Counted from the first letter of the stretch, positions 7,131 through 16,366 are shown. The stretch: 27,879 nucleotides of DNA from an uncultured Bacilli bacterium (GCA_947623845.1 CANQHM010000013.1:1-27879), one strand, 5' to 3'. Translations and numbers: made by a program. The notes: generated by a model not told the origin, from the sequence alone.

Positions 7131-7233
7131 AAAAAAATAGTTGACCCCAGGAGCAAGGGAATTCTCAATATGAATAATCATATTTACTTCCATTTGGAAA
7201 CCCAGCTTTAACCCTTCACAAGTCAACTAATAC
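7131..7233 (-). ncRNA. Unidentified structured small RNA with own promoter and terminator
   Basis: A consensus promoter (7240-7268) should start transcription near 7233 on the minus strand. The transcript closes with a perfect 8-bp stem UAGUUGAC (7229-7222) / GUCAACUA (7145-7138) followed by seven U (7137-7131). Inside are an AAGGG/CCCUU stem, a small UUCC/GGAA hairpin and a 7-bp AAUAUGA/UCAUAUU hairpin, making a multi-branched fold about 100 bases long. No plausible reading frame is present. It is not tmRNA, SRP RNA, 6S or RNase P by size and motif, and I recognise no riboswitch class. It runs into the ABC-F remnant, so it could be the leader or attenuator of a deleted ABC-F gene, or an independent RNA of a mobile element. 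Confidence 0.6.
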
Positions 7234-7239
7234 AATTAT

Positions 7240-7268
7240 ATTGTATAACAAATCCTATGATTTGTCAA
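7240..7268 (-). promoter_or_regulatory. Sigma-A promoter of the structured RNA
   Basis: Minus strand TTGACA (7268-7263), exactly 17 bases, TACAAT (7245-7240). One of the best promoters in the window. Confidence 0.8.
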
Positions 7269-7276
7269 TTATATCA

Positions 7277-7294
7277 TATGCAAAAATTTGCATA
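7277..7294. repeat. 18-bp palindrome TATGCAAA-AA-TTTGCATA
   Basis: Two exact 8-base arms around two A, lying between the RNA promoter and the recombinase remnant. It could be an operator for the RNA promoter just downstream on the minus strand, or a leftover site of the mobile element. Confidence 0.45.
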
Positions 7295-7309
7295 ATATAC
7301 ACTAAAAGT

Positions 7310-7335
7310 CCTTAACCTGCTACAACAAGTTAAGG
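7310..7335. repeat. Inverted repeat CCTTAAC / GTTAAGG near recombinase remnant
   Basis: Seven-base arms at 7310-7316 and 7329-7335 with a 12-base loop. It is GC-richer than its surroundings, with no T tract. Possibly an element end or recombinase-related site. Confidence 0.35.
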
Positions 7336-7356
7336 TCGGAGTTAAATTTCTTAGAA

Positions 7357-7452
7357 AAAAATTACTCAACGATAAGTGTAACATTAAATACATATACTCA
7401 TATGTATAAAAATGAATTAAGTGAAATGGTAAATATTTTAGAAAAATTATAA
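7357..7452 (+). pseudogene. 3' remnant of a tyrosine recombinase (integrase)
   Basis: The last 31 codons before TAA 7450 read NYSTISVTLNTYTH followed by a short charged helix. VTLNTYTH with the conserved Tyr is the C-terminal signature of phage and conjugative-element integrases of Firmicutes. The Arg and His catalytic motifs upstream are absent; the frame is closed by TAA at 7303 and the intervening sequence is not recognisable. It lies 80 bases from the 3' end of tRNA-Ala, a common integration target, so an element probably once integrated here and was largely lost. Confidence 0.75.
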
Positions 7453-7493
7453 AAAACTGTGTTTGAAAGTGTGTTTTTGCAATTTAATGCAAC

Positions 7494-7519
7494 AAAAAAA
7501 GCCTTAATTTAAGGCTTTT
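7494..7519 (-). terminator. Terminator downstream of tRNA-Ala
   Basis: AAAAGCCTTAA (7497-7507) and TTAAGGCTTTT (7509-7519) are complementary. On the minus strand the hairpin is followed by seven T (7500-7494), right after the tRNA gene. On the plus strand it would also end the recombinase remnant. Confidence 0.85.
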
Positions 7520-7529
7520 ATGACTAACT

Positions 7530-7606
7530 TGGTGGAGGATAAGAGATTCGAACTCTTGACCCTCTGCGTGCAGGGCAGATGCTCTAGCCAGCTGAGCTAA
7601 TCCCCC
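7530..7606 (-). tRNA. tRNA-Ala (anticodon TGC)
   Basis: Reads from 7606 to 7533, with a genomically encoded CCA at 7532-7530. The acceptor GGGGGAT pairs with ATCCTCC, including the G3:U70 wobble that identifies alanine tRNAs. The D-arm is GCTC/GAGC, the anticodon stem TCTGC/GCAGA with loop CCTGCAC (anticodon TGC), and the T-arm AAGAG-TTCGAAT-CTCTT. Position 33, almost always U, is C here. A promoter lies at 7619-7647 and a terminator at 7494-7519. Confidence 0.97.
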
Positions 7607-7618
7607 AAGCGCAAATTA

Positions 7619-7647
7619 ATCATAACATAAAGTTTTAAGATAATCAA
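7619..7647 (-). promoter_or_regulatory. Promoter of tRNA-Ala
   Basis: Minus strand TTGATT (7647-7642), 17 bases, TATGAT (7624-7619). No strong terminator separates polC from the tRNA (only an AT-only stem near 7665), so read-through from polC is also possible. Confidence 0.65.
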
Positions 7648-7698
7648 GTAAAATCGTCAAAAAATTGCAAATTTTTTAAAGAATTTTTTAAAGAATTT

Positions 7699-10600
7699 TT
7701 AGAATAAACTTAATTGATTACTATCACTTAGATTATTTAAGCAACCTAATTTTTCAAGTTTCATTAAAGAACTATAGGTGATTTTCCCTCTTTCTTTTAA
7801 GTCTTCTTTGGAAACGAAAGGTCCAGATTTACGGGCTTTTACAATGGAATCAGCAACAGCATCTCCCAAACCATCTAGAGCTCTAAATGGTAATAATAAA
7901 CCTTTACCGTCTTCCGTAATCTTAAAGTATTTACCATCACTTTCCGAAACATCAATATTTTTAAAGTAGAAACCACGAGCCGTCATTTCTAAAGCAGAAT
8001 ATAAGACACTACATACTTCTTTTTCTTTATTAGTAGCAGCTTCACCTTTCGCTTCTAGTTCGTCAATCTTGGCTCTTATAGCTTCTGTACCACTTACCAT
8101 AGATGCAATATCAAATTGGCTACAACGAATACTAAAGTAAGCAGCATAATAATAAATTGGCATATGAACTTTAAACCACGCAACACGGAAGGCACTAGTT
8201 ACATAAGCAGTAGCATGGGCTTTAGGGAACATGTATTTAATTTTACGACATGAATCAATGTACCAATCAGGAATACCAGCTTCTTGCATTTCTTTAACAT
8301 AGGTTGCCCAAGTTGCAGGGTCTTTACTAGGTTTACCACGTCTTACAAATTCCATAATAGTGAATGCTCGAATAGGTTTTAATCCCCATTTCATTAAACT
8401 TACCATGATATCGTCACGACAACCAATAACTTCTTTAAATGGTACTACTCTATTACCGTTAGCATCAGGAGTACATAAGTCTCTAGCATTTCCTAACCAA
8501 ACATCAGTACCATGGGATAACCCAGAAATTTTAATAAGTTCGGCGAAGGTGGTTGGTTTAGTTTCTTCAAGCATTCCGAGTAAGAAACTCGTACCAAACT
8601 CGGGAACGCCCAAAGTACCAGTTGGACAGTATTTATAACCATCTTTATTTAAAGCTCGTAAGTCTTCTTTTTTAAGACCTAAAACTTCGGGTCCTAAGAA
8701 AATTTTCATGGTATCACGATCACTTAAGTCGATTTTAGTAACATCAATACCAGATAAGTCTTGTAAATGTCTTAACATAGTCGGATCATCGTGTCCTAGT
8801 ATATCTAGTTTTAATAAGTCATCTTCAATAGCGTGATATTCAAAGTGGGTAGTACGCCATGGACTGGTTGGATCATCGGCAGGATATTGGAATGGTGTAA
8901 AGTCAAAGACATCTTTATAACCGGGTACTACAACAATACCACCAGGGTGTTGACCAGTCGTTCTTTTAACACCGGTACATCCAACTGATAATCTTTCAAC
9001 TTCAGGGAACCTAGTGAAGCACTTGATAATACCTTTTCGTTTTAAATCATCTAAACCAGGTACTTGTATACCATAAGTTTTAGCTTCTAAACGCATTTCA
9101 TTATGGAGTTTACTTTCATAATAACCTTGAACATAACCAATCGCCGTTTTATCAGCCACAGTGGAAACAGTCCCCGCCCGATAAACGTTATCGGTACCAA
9201 ATAATACTTTGGTATATTCATGGGCACTTGCTTGGTTATCACCACTAAAGTTAAGGTCAATATCTGGTACTTTATCGGCATTAAATCCTAGGAAAGTTGC
9301 AAATGGCATGTCATTACCATCTTTTATCATTTTTTTGCCACATTTAGGACAATTTTTATCAGGTAAGTCAAAACCACTTGGATAATCTAAGACTAAGTCT
9401 TTACCATTTTCATCTTGGAAAATACCTAAGGAACAATCTAAGCAATAATAGTGCGCTGGTAGCGGATTACATTCGGTAATACCCATCATACTAGCAACAA
9501 ATGAAGAACCAACGGAACCCCTACTTCCTACTAAGTAACCATCATCATTAGAGTGTTTAATTAGTTTTTGGGCGATTAAGTAGATTACATCGAATCCCCC
9601 ACCAATGATACCACCTAGGGAAGCTTTCGCTTTAACTTTGGCTTCATCTTCGGTTATTTCTTCACTATTCATAAGTCTTTTCGCGAGAATTCCTGCTACC
9701 CTATCATAACCATCCATAATAATTTCATGTAAACAATTAGAATAATTTTTATTATATTCTTCTTCACTCCAATTAGGGTGCTTACTTTTTATATCTTCTT
9801 CTGCTAAACCTAAGATTTTATCACCATAGAATTCTTGAGCAATACGTTCTTCAATCATTTTTGGTAAAGGATTACCATACATCGACCAAGCTTTTTCAAA
9901 TACCATATCTCTTACCGTTTCTTGGGAATTAGCAATTATTGGGGAATATGGTTTATGTGGGTGATCAATTACTTCAATAATATCTAACATATCTAAGACT
10001 TTACGCGGATTAGTAATAACTATTTCTTTAATTAGTTCTTCGTCTTTTAAGAATCTAAAACCATCTTCCATTTCTTTGGTAGTTCTAAAGTATTGATTAG
10101 GTATATGTCCTTCTTCATAATCACTTCGTTTATTAAAATCAAAGATTAAATCATAATTATTTGTTTCATTATTTTTTGTTAATACTTCTAAGACTAATAA
10201 TTTTCTTAAAGAACTATTAATAGCTTCTTTTCTTTTTTCTTCATCTTTTAAGATATTATCTTCGGCAGTAGGTATAAAGATATCTGTTAAAGTATCAAGA
10301 TTTATGGGAATATGTTTTAATTTTTTTAAAACATAGATATATTTTAAAACTTGTTCATCAAGACGGGTATAGTTTACACCTTTTTCTTTCGCAAGAACAC
10401 TAACTTTGGTAATATTATCATCATTATAATTTCTTTTTAATTTACCAGTTAAGTATTTAGCAAGGGCATGGCGACCTTTACCAGGAACATTTTGGTTAAC
10501 GATAATCTCTCTAGAGATTAAATCTTCTTTATTTAAGTTATGGACGTCCCCAGTAGCGCAGATTAATTTACCGCATTTTTTAGCACACTTAATAATTTTT

Positions 10601-13431
10601 TCTAGACAGTATTCTAGATGACGACGATTATTGATATCATGATATGTTACGAGATGTAAGTAATTTTCAATAGGTTGAACTTCAATATAATCATAGAATT
10701 CCATCGCTTTTATTAAGTCTTCTTCACTACGAGTTTCCGCGATATAGAATATTTCGCCATTAAGACAAGAACTACCTACTAAAATACCTTCTCTATTTTC
10801 TTCAATATATTTTCTAGGAATTCTCGCACTTCGGTCAAGGAAGTTAGTATTAGCATAACTAATTAACTTAAACATATTTTTAAGACCCACACTATTCTTC
10901 GCAATAATCGTAACATGCTTTTGATTATCATATAGATTAGCTAAGTGTTCCGTGAAAGTTTTACCAGGAATATTTTCATACATTTGTAAGTTATCTTCTT
11001 TAGATGGGGCATACTTAAAGCGATAACCAGAGATGTTATAATTAGTTAAGGCAGGATTTAAGGATTCATCATCACTAGGAATTATATAATTTTTATAACT
11101 AATTAAATCGGTAATATTATCTAGTTTTTTAGGATCGTTTTTAATAGCAATCTCTTCTAATAAACCTAAGTTATTTAAATCTTTTAAAGTATTAATACCT
11201 TTAATTTGTTTTAACATTTTATTAAAGATATAACCCGTATTTTCAGAGTCGACATCAGCACCATGGTGTTGTCCAACATAGATATGAAGATCTAAATGGT
11301 TTTCGCCGAAAGCACCGGTATAGGTGATAGAAATTATGTTTTCAGCAGGATGTAAATTTACTTCACTCACAAAATCTTTTAAGCTATAACCATCTTTTAG
11401 AGTTACTTCTAATTTAACCGAAGCCGTTTTAGAAGCTTTTCTGACATTGTTTAGATAATAACTTTTAGTGATTAATTCTCTTGCTAAATCATTTTCATAA
11501 TCAAATTTGGTATCAGTACTACTTACTTCTTTAATGATTTCTTCGCCATCAACTTTGATACTTTGGAAAGCATTAACTAATTCTTCGGTTAACATTACAG
11601 CATCAGAAATTTCACTAGTTTCTTCTTCGATTTCTTTTTCTTCTCCGGTATCAACACCATAAAATTTACCTAAAGCTTTTAAACTATGTCTTTTTTGATC
11701 TCTATTTATAACTCTAGAAAGCATGAGCGTATCAATGATTGGGTTCGTTAACGGACCTAGGTTATAACGATAGTAAGCCATATCGAGCATATTTTTATCA
11801 AATCTTGCGTTATGCGCAACTAAAGGAAGAGTCCCTATCCACTCTTTAAACTTTTTAGTGACTTCCTCTTCATTAGGAGCATCTTTAACATCTTCATCAG
11901 AGATATCAGTAACTTTGGTAATCGCTTCATCAATATGGTGTCCAGGATTTATTAGTTCATCGAAACGATCGATTACTTCCCCGTTATGAATTTTTACGGC
12001 TCCAATTTCAATCATGGAATCCCCTAGCCCGGGATTAAAGCCCGTAGTTTCAGTATCGAAAATAACGAAGGTATTATCTTCTAGTTTTTCATCATTAGCA
12101 TTAAAACAAACATTTAAGAAAGATTCACACATATCAAGTTCCACACCATAACCCGCTTTAAAATATGGAGGATTTTTAAGTTCGTTATTAGCTTCTTCTA
12201 AATATTTTTCTAATTCTTTTAAACCTTCTTTATTACCACTTTCACTATTTTGCAAATCTTCAATGGATTTTTTTAGTTCTTCAACTTTATTTTCACATTG
12301 TTTTTTAATGTCTTTATTGTAAGCAGTGACAGTATTAAAGACATGAGGAAAAGACTGACAAGAATCACGGTCGGTTATAACAATACCAGGATGACCGAAA
12401 TTCATCGCCGTTTTTACTAAAGTAACATCATCACATACCCCATCCATTTGGCTCATCATCGTGTGGGCGTGGAGTTCAACTCTCTTTACTGGGGCATCAT
12501 CAATTCTTTTTACTTCTTCATTTTCAATCGCTTCATAATTTCTTATGTTAAAAACTAAATCTTTAGCATAGTTATCATAGCGAACTTGACCCGTGAAAGA
12601 AAACCAATTACCCTCTTTTAATTCTTTACTTTTCTCGGTAAAGTCATTTTCGTCTTTCGCAAAGTACTTTGCTAAGATACTGGAAGTTTTATCACTAATT
12701 TTTAAAGTTACTAAATAAATAGTCCGTCCATCTTTCGTTTTTAACTCCGTAAATTCACTACCAAAGATATAAGCTTCAACATGAACGTTATTTTCTTCTT
12801 CGGTAATACTTTTGATGGTAACTACCCCTTTTCGAGAATAAGAAACTTTTTTACGACGATAGTAATTCGGTTTAGAATTATTTTCATATTCTACGATATC
12901 GACATGCACAGGACGATTTTTATCTTCTTCAATTTCTTTAATGATTTCTTGTTCTTTTTCTTCATCTAAATTAATACTAAATTCATAATCAAAGAAACCA
13001 TAATTTTCTAAGTTGGCAATTAAACTTTCTTGTTCTTCTTTTGTTAACATTTCTTCGGTTTTACTAACAACAGAGATAGAAATTATTTTATCATTAACTT
13101 TAATATTTTCCTTAGTTAAAGAAATTAAGGAAGGACGTACCGCCCGTAAGTCATCTAATAACATGACAACATAATTTATAACGTCTTCATCCCTGATATT
13201 ATCATAGATAAAATTTAGGGAAACTTTCTTTTCCCCATTAATTCCCTTTTTAGCACATTCTAAAACTTTTTGTACTTCATAAGGATTTAGAGGATTTTCA
13301 CTATGAAAAAAGATATAAAACTTTTCTTCTTCTTTATTTAAAATTACTTTGCTTAAGTTTACATTATCAAAGGTATCATCTGTTATTTCATAATTAATAC
13401 TATTTAAAAAATTTTTTACTTCTTTTTGCAT
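7699..13431 (-). CDS. polC: DNA polymerase III PolC, enlarged
   Basis: 1910 residues, the Gram-positive replicative polymerase with built-in proofreading. Order: N-terminal domain; OB-fold (203-300); first half of the PHP domain (HAHTMMSQMDG, 321-331); DnaQ-like 3'-5' exonuclease (DTETTG 459-464, HNARFD 540-545); second half of PHP (827-964 with GDVH 961-964); zinc-binding Cys pairs (1330/1333 and 1361/1364); palm with SRGSVGSS (1303-1310) and catalytic D1390/D1392 in PDIDLNFSG; TTGQHPGG (1491-1498); C-terminal clamp motif QLSLF. B. subtilis PolC has 1437 residues. The extra length lies mainly at about 623-825, 978-1108 and 1203-1275. The usual TDH of PHP is TDR (354), so the PHP metal site is probably altered. 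The ATG lies two bases after the dnaE stop, with GAAAGG inside the dnaE end. Confidence 0.97.
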   Translation of the reverse strand: MQKEVKNFLNSINYEITDDTFDNVNLSKVILNKEEEKFYIFFHSENPLNPYEVQKVLECAKKGINGEKKVSLNFIYDNIRDEDVINYVVMLLDDLRAVRPSLISLTKENIKVNDKIISISVVSKTEEMLTKEEQESLIANLENYGFFDYEFSINLDEEKEQEIIKEIEEDKNRPVHVDIVEYENNSKPNYYRRKKVSYSRKGVVTIKSITEEENNVHVEAYIFGSEFTELKTKDGRTIYLVTLKISDKTSSILAKYFAKDENDFTEKSKELKEGNWFSFTGQVRYDNYAKDLVFNIRNYEAIENEEVKRIDDAPVKRVELHAHTMMSQMDGVCDDVTLVKTAMNFGHPGIVITDRDSCQSFPHVFNTVTAYNKDIKKQCENKVEELKKSIEDLQNSESGNKEGLKELEKYLEEANNELKNPPYFKAGYGVELDMCESFLNVCFNANDEKLEDNTFVIFDTETTGFNPGLGDSMIEIGAVKIHNGEVIDRFDELINPGHHIDEAITKVTDISDEDVKDAPNEEEVTKKFKEWIGTLPLVAHNARFDKNMLDMAYYRYNLGPLTNPIIDTLMLSRVINRDQKRHSLKALGKFYGVDTGEEKEIEEETSEISDAVMLTEELVNAFQSIKVDGEEIIKEVSSTDTKFDYENDLARELITKSYYLNNVRKASKTASVKLEVTLKDGYSLKDFVSEVNLHPAENIISITYTGAFGENHLDLHIYVGQHHGADVDSENTGYIFNKMLKQIKGINTLKDLNNLGLLEEIAIKNDPKKLDNITDLISYKNYIIPSDDESLNPALTNYNISGYRFKYAPSKEDNLQMYENIPGKTFTEHLANLYDNQKHVTIIAKNSVGLKNMFKLISYANTNFLDRSARIPRKYIEENREGILVGSSCLNGEIFYIAETRSEEDLIKAMEFYDYIEVQPIENYLHLVTYHDINNRRHLEYCLEKIIKCAKKCGKLICATGDVHNLNKEDLISREIIVNQNVPGKGRHALAKYLTGKLKRNYNDDNITKVSVLAKEKGVNYTRLDEQVLKYIYVLKKLKHIPINLDTLTDIFIPTAEDNILKDEEKRKEAINSSLRKLLVLEVLTKNNETNNYDLIFDFNKRSDYEEGHIPNQYFRTTKEMEDGFRFLKDEELIKEIVITNPRKVLDMLDIIEVIDHPHKPYSPIIANSQETVRDMVFEKAWSMYGNPLPKMIEERIAQEFYGDKILGLAEEDIKSKHPNWSEEEYNKNYSNCLHEIIMDGYDRVAGILAKRLMNSEEITEDEAKVKAKASLGGIIGGGFDVIYLIAQKLIKHSNDDGYLVGSRGSVGSSFVASMMGITECNPLPAHYYCLDCSLGIFQDENGKDLVLDYPSGFDLPDKNCPKCGKKMIKDGNDMPFATFLGFNADKVPDIDLNFSGDNQASAHEYTKVLFGTDNVYRAGTVSTVADKTAIGYVQGYYESKLHNEMRLEAKTYGIQVPGLDDLKRKGIIKCFTRFPEVERLSVGCTGVKRTTGQHPGGIVVVPGYKDVFDFTPFQYPADDPTSPWRTTHFEYHAIEDDLLKLDILGHDDPTMLRHLQDLSGIDVTKIDLSDRDTMKIFLGPEVLGLKKEDLRALNKDGYKYCPTGTLGVPEFGTSFLLGMLEETKPTTFAELIKISGLSHGTDVWLGNARDLCTPDANGNRVVPFKEVIGCRDDIMVSLMKWGLKPIRAFTIMEFVRRGKPSKDPATWATYVKEMQEAGIPDWYIDSCRKIKYMFPKAHATAYVTSAFRVAWFKVHMPIYYYAAYFSIRCSQFDIASMVSGTEAIRAKIDELEAKGEAATNKEKEVCSVLYSALEMTARGFYFKNIDVSESDGKYFKITEDGKGLLLPFRALDGLGDAVADSIVKARKSGPFVSKEDLKERGKITYSSLMKLEKLGCLNNLSDSNQLSLF

Positions 13432-13433
13432 AT

Positions 13434-16331
13434 TTATAACCTTTCTAGTTTGGTAACATTTATTTGGTATCTATCAAATCTTTTTTCAACGCGTCCATTA
13501 ATCATTACTAAATCGTTATCATTTAGACCACTTAATAATTTATTATATTTCGGGAAGATGACATAGTCAATTAAACCTTTTTCATCACTACCATTTAAGA
13601 AGCCCATGGTCTCCCCTTTTTTGGTAGTAATTGGACGAATTTTATTGATAACAACAATGGTTTTAACAAAGTTATTAAAGTGATTTTTTAAATCCGGAGA
13701 TTTTACAATACCAGTTTGGTATTTACTTGATGGGTGATTAGATAAGTAAATACCTAAGACTTCTACTTCTTTTACAATTAAGTCATTTAAAGCATATTCT
13801 TTTTTTTCTTCTAAGATAGGTTTCATAACTAAACTTTCATCTAAGTCATGACAAATTTCCGCATAACGAATGGCACTATCAATGTTTTCAATCACGGTCG
13901 CAATATTGACACCTAAATCTTTAAAGGCCCCCGCATAAGCTAAAGCCGTGATAGTTTTTTTATTGATACTTTTAGAGTAACAACGCGCAACAAAGTTAAA
14001 GTAATCTTTGAATGGGCCTTTTTGTCTTTCTTCAATGATTAAATTCGCCCCAATACCCCCGACCCCTTTAATAGCGGAGAGCGGAAAACGAATGCCATCT
14101 TTAGTTATCTCATATTCCGCCGTGCTTAAATTAACATCAGGTCTTAGAATGGTTAAGTCATCTTTTTTTAAGTTTTCAATGTACTCTTTAGTTTTAGGGT
14201 CATTTCCAATACTCATATTTAACATATTCGTAAGGAAGTATGCGGGATAATGTACTTTTAGATAAGCCATTTGGTACCCAATTAGAGCATAACAAACAGA
14301 ATGAGCTTTATTAAATCCGTAATCCGCAAACCGCAAGATTAAGTCATAGATTTCTTCGGCGACATTTTCTTTTAATCCTTTATTTACGGCGCGTTTAATG
14401 AAAGAACCCCGTTCGGCGAGGATGATATTTCTCTTTTTCTTACTCATAGCCCGTCTTATGTTATCAGCTTCGGCATAAGTATAACCCGCTAAAGTTACGA
14501 AGATTTGCATAATTTGTTCTTGGTAGACGATAATCCCATAAGTTTCTTTTAAGATAGGTTCAAGACTAGGATCTAGATAAGTAATTTTTTCTTTACCTTC
14601 TTTTCTTCTAATAAAGGAATCAATATTTTGCATAGGTCCGGGTCTAAATAAAGCAACCGCGGCATATAAATCGAAGATATTTTTCGGTTTTAATTTTTTA
14701 ACAAAGTTAATCATGCCACTACTTTCAAATTGGAAAACCCCTTTAGTTTCCCCCTTACTAAATAGGTCAAAAACTTGTGGGTCATTATAATCAATGTTTT
14801 TTAAATCAAGAGTGGTACCTGTTTGTTCTTTAATTAAATCTAAAACATTATGAATAACGGTTAAATGGGAGATAGCTAAAAAGTCCATTTTTAAAAGACC
14901 TAAATCTTCTAGGTAAGTCATCGTAACCCCAGTAGCTAGGGTGTCTGCCCCCACATACATAGGAATGATATCATCTAGAGTTTTAGATGATATTACCACT
15001 CCGGCAGCATGGGTAGAAATATGGCGTTTTAAGCCTTCTAGTTTCATAGCAATTTTATAAACTTTATTTAAGTTATTACTCTTAACATAAGTTAAAACTT
15101 TAGAATTTTTTAAATTATCTTTTAAAGAAATATTACGATCAAGAAGTTTTAGAAGTCCGTCAATTTTTTTAGTATCGATTTCTAAAACTTTCGCCACATC
15201 TTTTATTACTTGTCTTACACCTAAAGTTCCATAAGTCATAATTAAACTTACTTTATCTTCCCCATATTTTTGTTTAACATAATTAATTACTTGATCTCTT
15301 TTAATATCTTCAAAGTCGCTATCGATATCGGGCATGGTAACCCGTTCGGGATTTAGGAAACGTTCAAATAATAAGTTGTATTCTAGCGGGTCAACCTCGG
15401 TAATACCTAAGCAGTAACTTACTAAAGAACCGGCGGCACTACCTCTGCCATAACCAACCATAATATTATTTTGTTTCGCATATTTGATATAGTCATAAAC
15501 AATTAGAAAGTATGAAACAAATCCCATATTTTTAATGACATTTAATTCATAGATTAAACGATCCGTATATTTTTTCGTAACATTACCCTTTAATCTTTTT
15601 TCTAAACCTTTTTTACATAAAGCACTAAGATAATTAAATTCATCAGGAATGTTGGCATCATACTTAGGAATATATCTTTCATTATTAGGTATTTCTAAAG
15701 CAAAGTTACTTGCAAAATCTGGAGTAGTTTTAGCATCTTCGACACTAGCTTCTTTAAAGTAATCATTTTCGGTAACTAAGGATTCATAATTAGATATAGT
15801 TTCCCCTTTTTTAATCATATCTAAGTAATCTAAGTATTTAGCATCTTCACTATCTAAAGCTTTAATAACGTTACCATAAACGATATTTAAAGATATAATG
15901 GTGGCATTATTTTTTTCATAAGCATTTTTATACATTAAATAAGTTTTAAACATATCTTTAAGGGAAGTATATAAATCATATGATTCATAAGGTAAGACAC
16001 TTACAAGACTTTCTTTATATAAAGCTAAGTCAGTTAAGTTATAAGGACCTTTTTGAATTAAGGTATTAATTTTACATAGATTTTTAAAACCAGTATAATC
16101 TTTTGCATATAAAAATATTTTTTTGGTATTTATTTCAACTTCTAAACCAATGATAGGATTTAGATTATTTTCTTTACAAATTCGGTAAAAAGGTATGGCA
16201 TAGAAAAGATTGTTATCAACGATACCACAACTAGGAAAATGATGGTCATTTAAAAAAGTTATTAAGTCGGCGATTTTTATCATGCTGCTTAGTAAACTGT
16301 ATTCGGTTTTAATTGCAATTGGAACAAACAT
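13434..16331 (-). CDS. dnaE: DNA polymerase III alpha subunit DnaE (short form)
   Basis: 965 residues against about 1115 in B. subtilis. The palm is complete: GYGRGSAAGSL (293-303), catalytic D335/D337 in MPDIDSDF, third Asp D483 in KMDFLAI, then LFRPGPM (561-567), the YQEQIM helix and YGFNKAHS (671-678). An OB-fold lies near the C-terminus. The N-terminal PHP domain is degenerate: the family's HxH start is AIKTEYSLLS here and the usual TDH is VDN, so metal binding is likely lost. In Firmicutes, DnaE extends RNA primers before PolC takes over. Here the two genes are adjacent, dnaE first, with two bases between them. The ATG at 16331 follows AAGGGTGG. Confidence 0.96.
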   Translation of the reverse strand: MFVPIAIKTEYSLLSSMIKIADLITFLNDHHFPSCGIVDNNLFYAIPFYRICKENNLNPIIGLEVEINTKKIFLYAKDYTGFKNLCKINTLIQKGPYNLTDLALYKESLVSVLPYESYDLYTSLKDMFKTYLMYKNAYEKNNATIISLNIVYGNVIKALDSEDAKYLDYLDMIKKGETISNYESLVTENDYFKEASVEDAKTTPDFASNFALEIPNNERYIPKYDANIPDEFNYLSALCKKGLEKRLKGNVTKKYTDRLIYELNVIKNMGFVSYFLIVYDYIKYAKQNNIMVGYGRGSAAGSLVSYCLGITEVDPLEYNLLFERFLNPERVTMPDIDSDFEDIKRDQVINYVKQKYGEDKVSLIMTYGTLGVRQVIKDVAKVLEIDTKKIDGLLKLLDRNISLKDNLKNSKVLTYVKSNNLNKVYKIAMKLEGLKRHISTHAAGVVISSKTLDDIIPMYVGADTLATGVTMTYLEDLGLLKMDFLAISHLTVIHNVLDLIKEQTGTTLDLKNIDYNDPQVFDLFSKGETKGVFQFESSGMINFVKKLKPKNIFDLYAAVALFRPGPMQNIDSFIRRKEGKEKITYLDPSLEPILKETYGIIVYQEQIMQIFVTLAGYTYAEADNIRRAMSKKKRNIILAERGSFIKRAVNKGLKENVAEEIYDLILRFADYGFNKAHSVCYALIGYQMAYLKVHYPAYFLTNMLNMSIGNDPKTKEYIENLKKDDLTILRPDVNLSTAEYEITKDGIRFPLSAIKGVGGIGANLIIEERQKGPFKDYFNFVARCYSKSINKKTITALAYAGAFKDLGVNIATVIENIDSAIRYAEICHDLDESLVMKPILEEKKEYALNDLIVKEVEVLGIYLSNHPSSKYQTGIVKSPDLKNHFNNFVKTIVVINKIRPITTKKGETMGFLNGSDEKGLIDYVIFPKYNKLLSGLNDNDLVMINGRVEKRFDRYQINVTKLERL

Positions 16332-16354
16332 AATATCGCCACCCTTATATCTAA

Positions 16355-16360
16355 ATTATA
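16355..16360 (-). promoter_or_regulatory. -10 box of the dnaE-polC operon
   Basis: Perfect TATAAT on the minus strand (16360-16355), 24 bases upstream of the dnaE start. No convincing -35 hexamer is visible 16-18 bases further upstream. Confidence 0.5.
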
Positions 16361-16366
16361 TCATAA

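Noticed and set aside
7306..7356. Extending the recombinase remnant upstream to the preceding stop
   Set aside because: The frame is open, but the sequence shows no integrase motif and contains an inverted repeat; homology is only convincing from about 7357.
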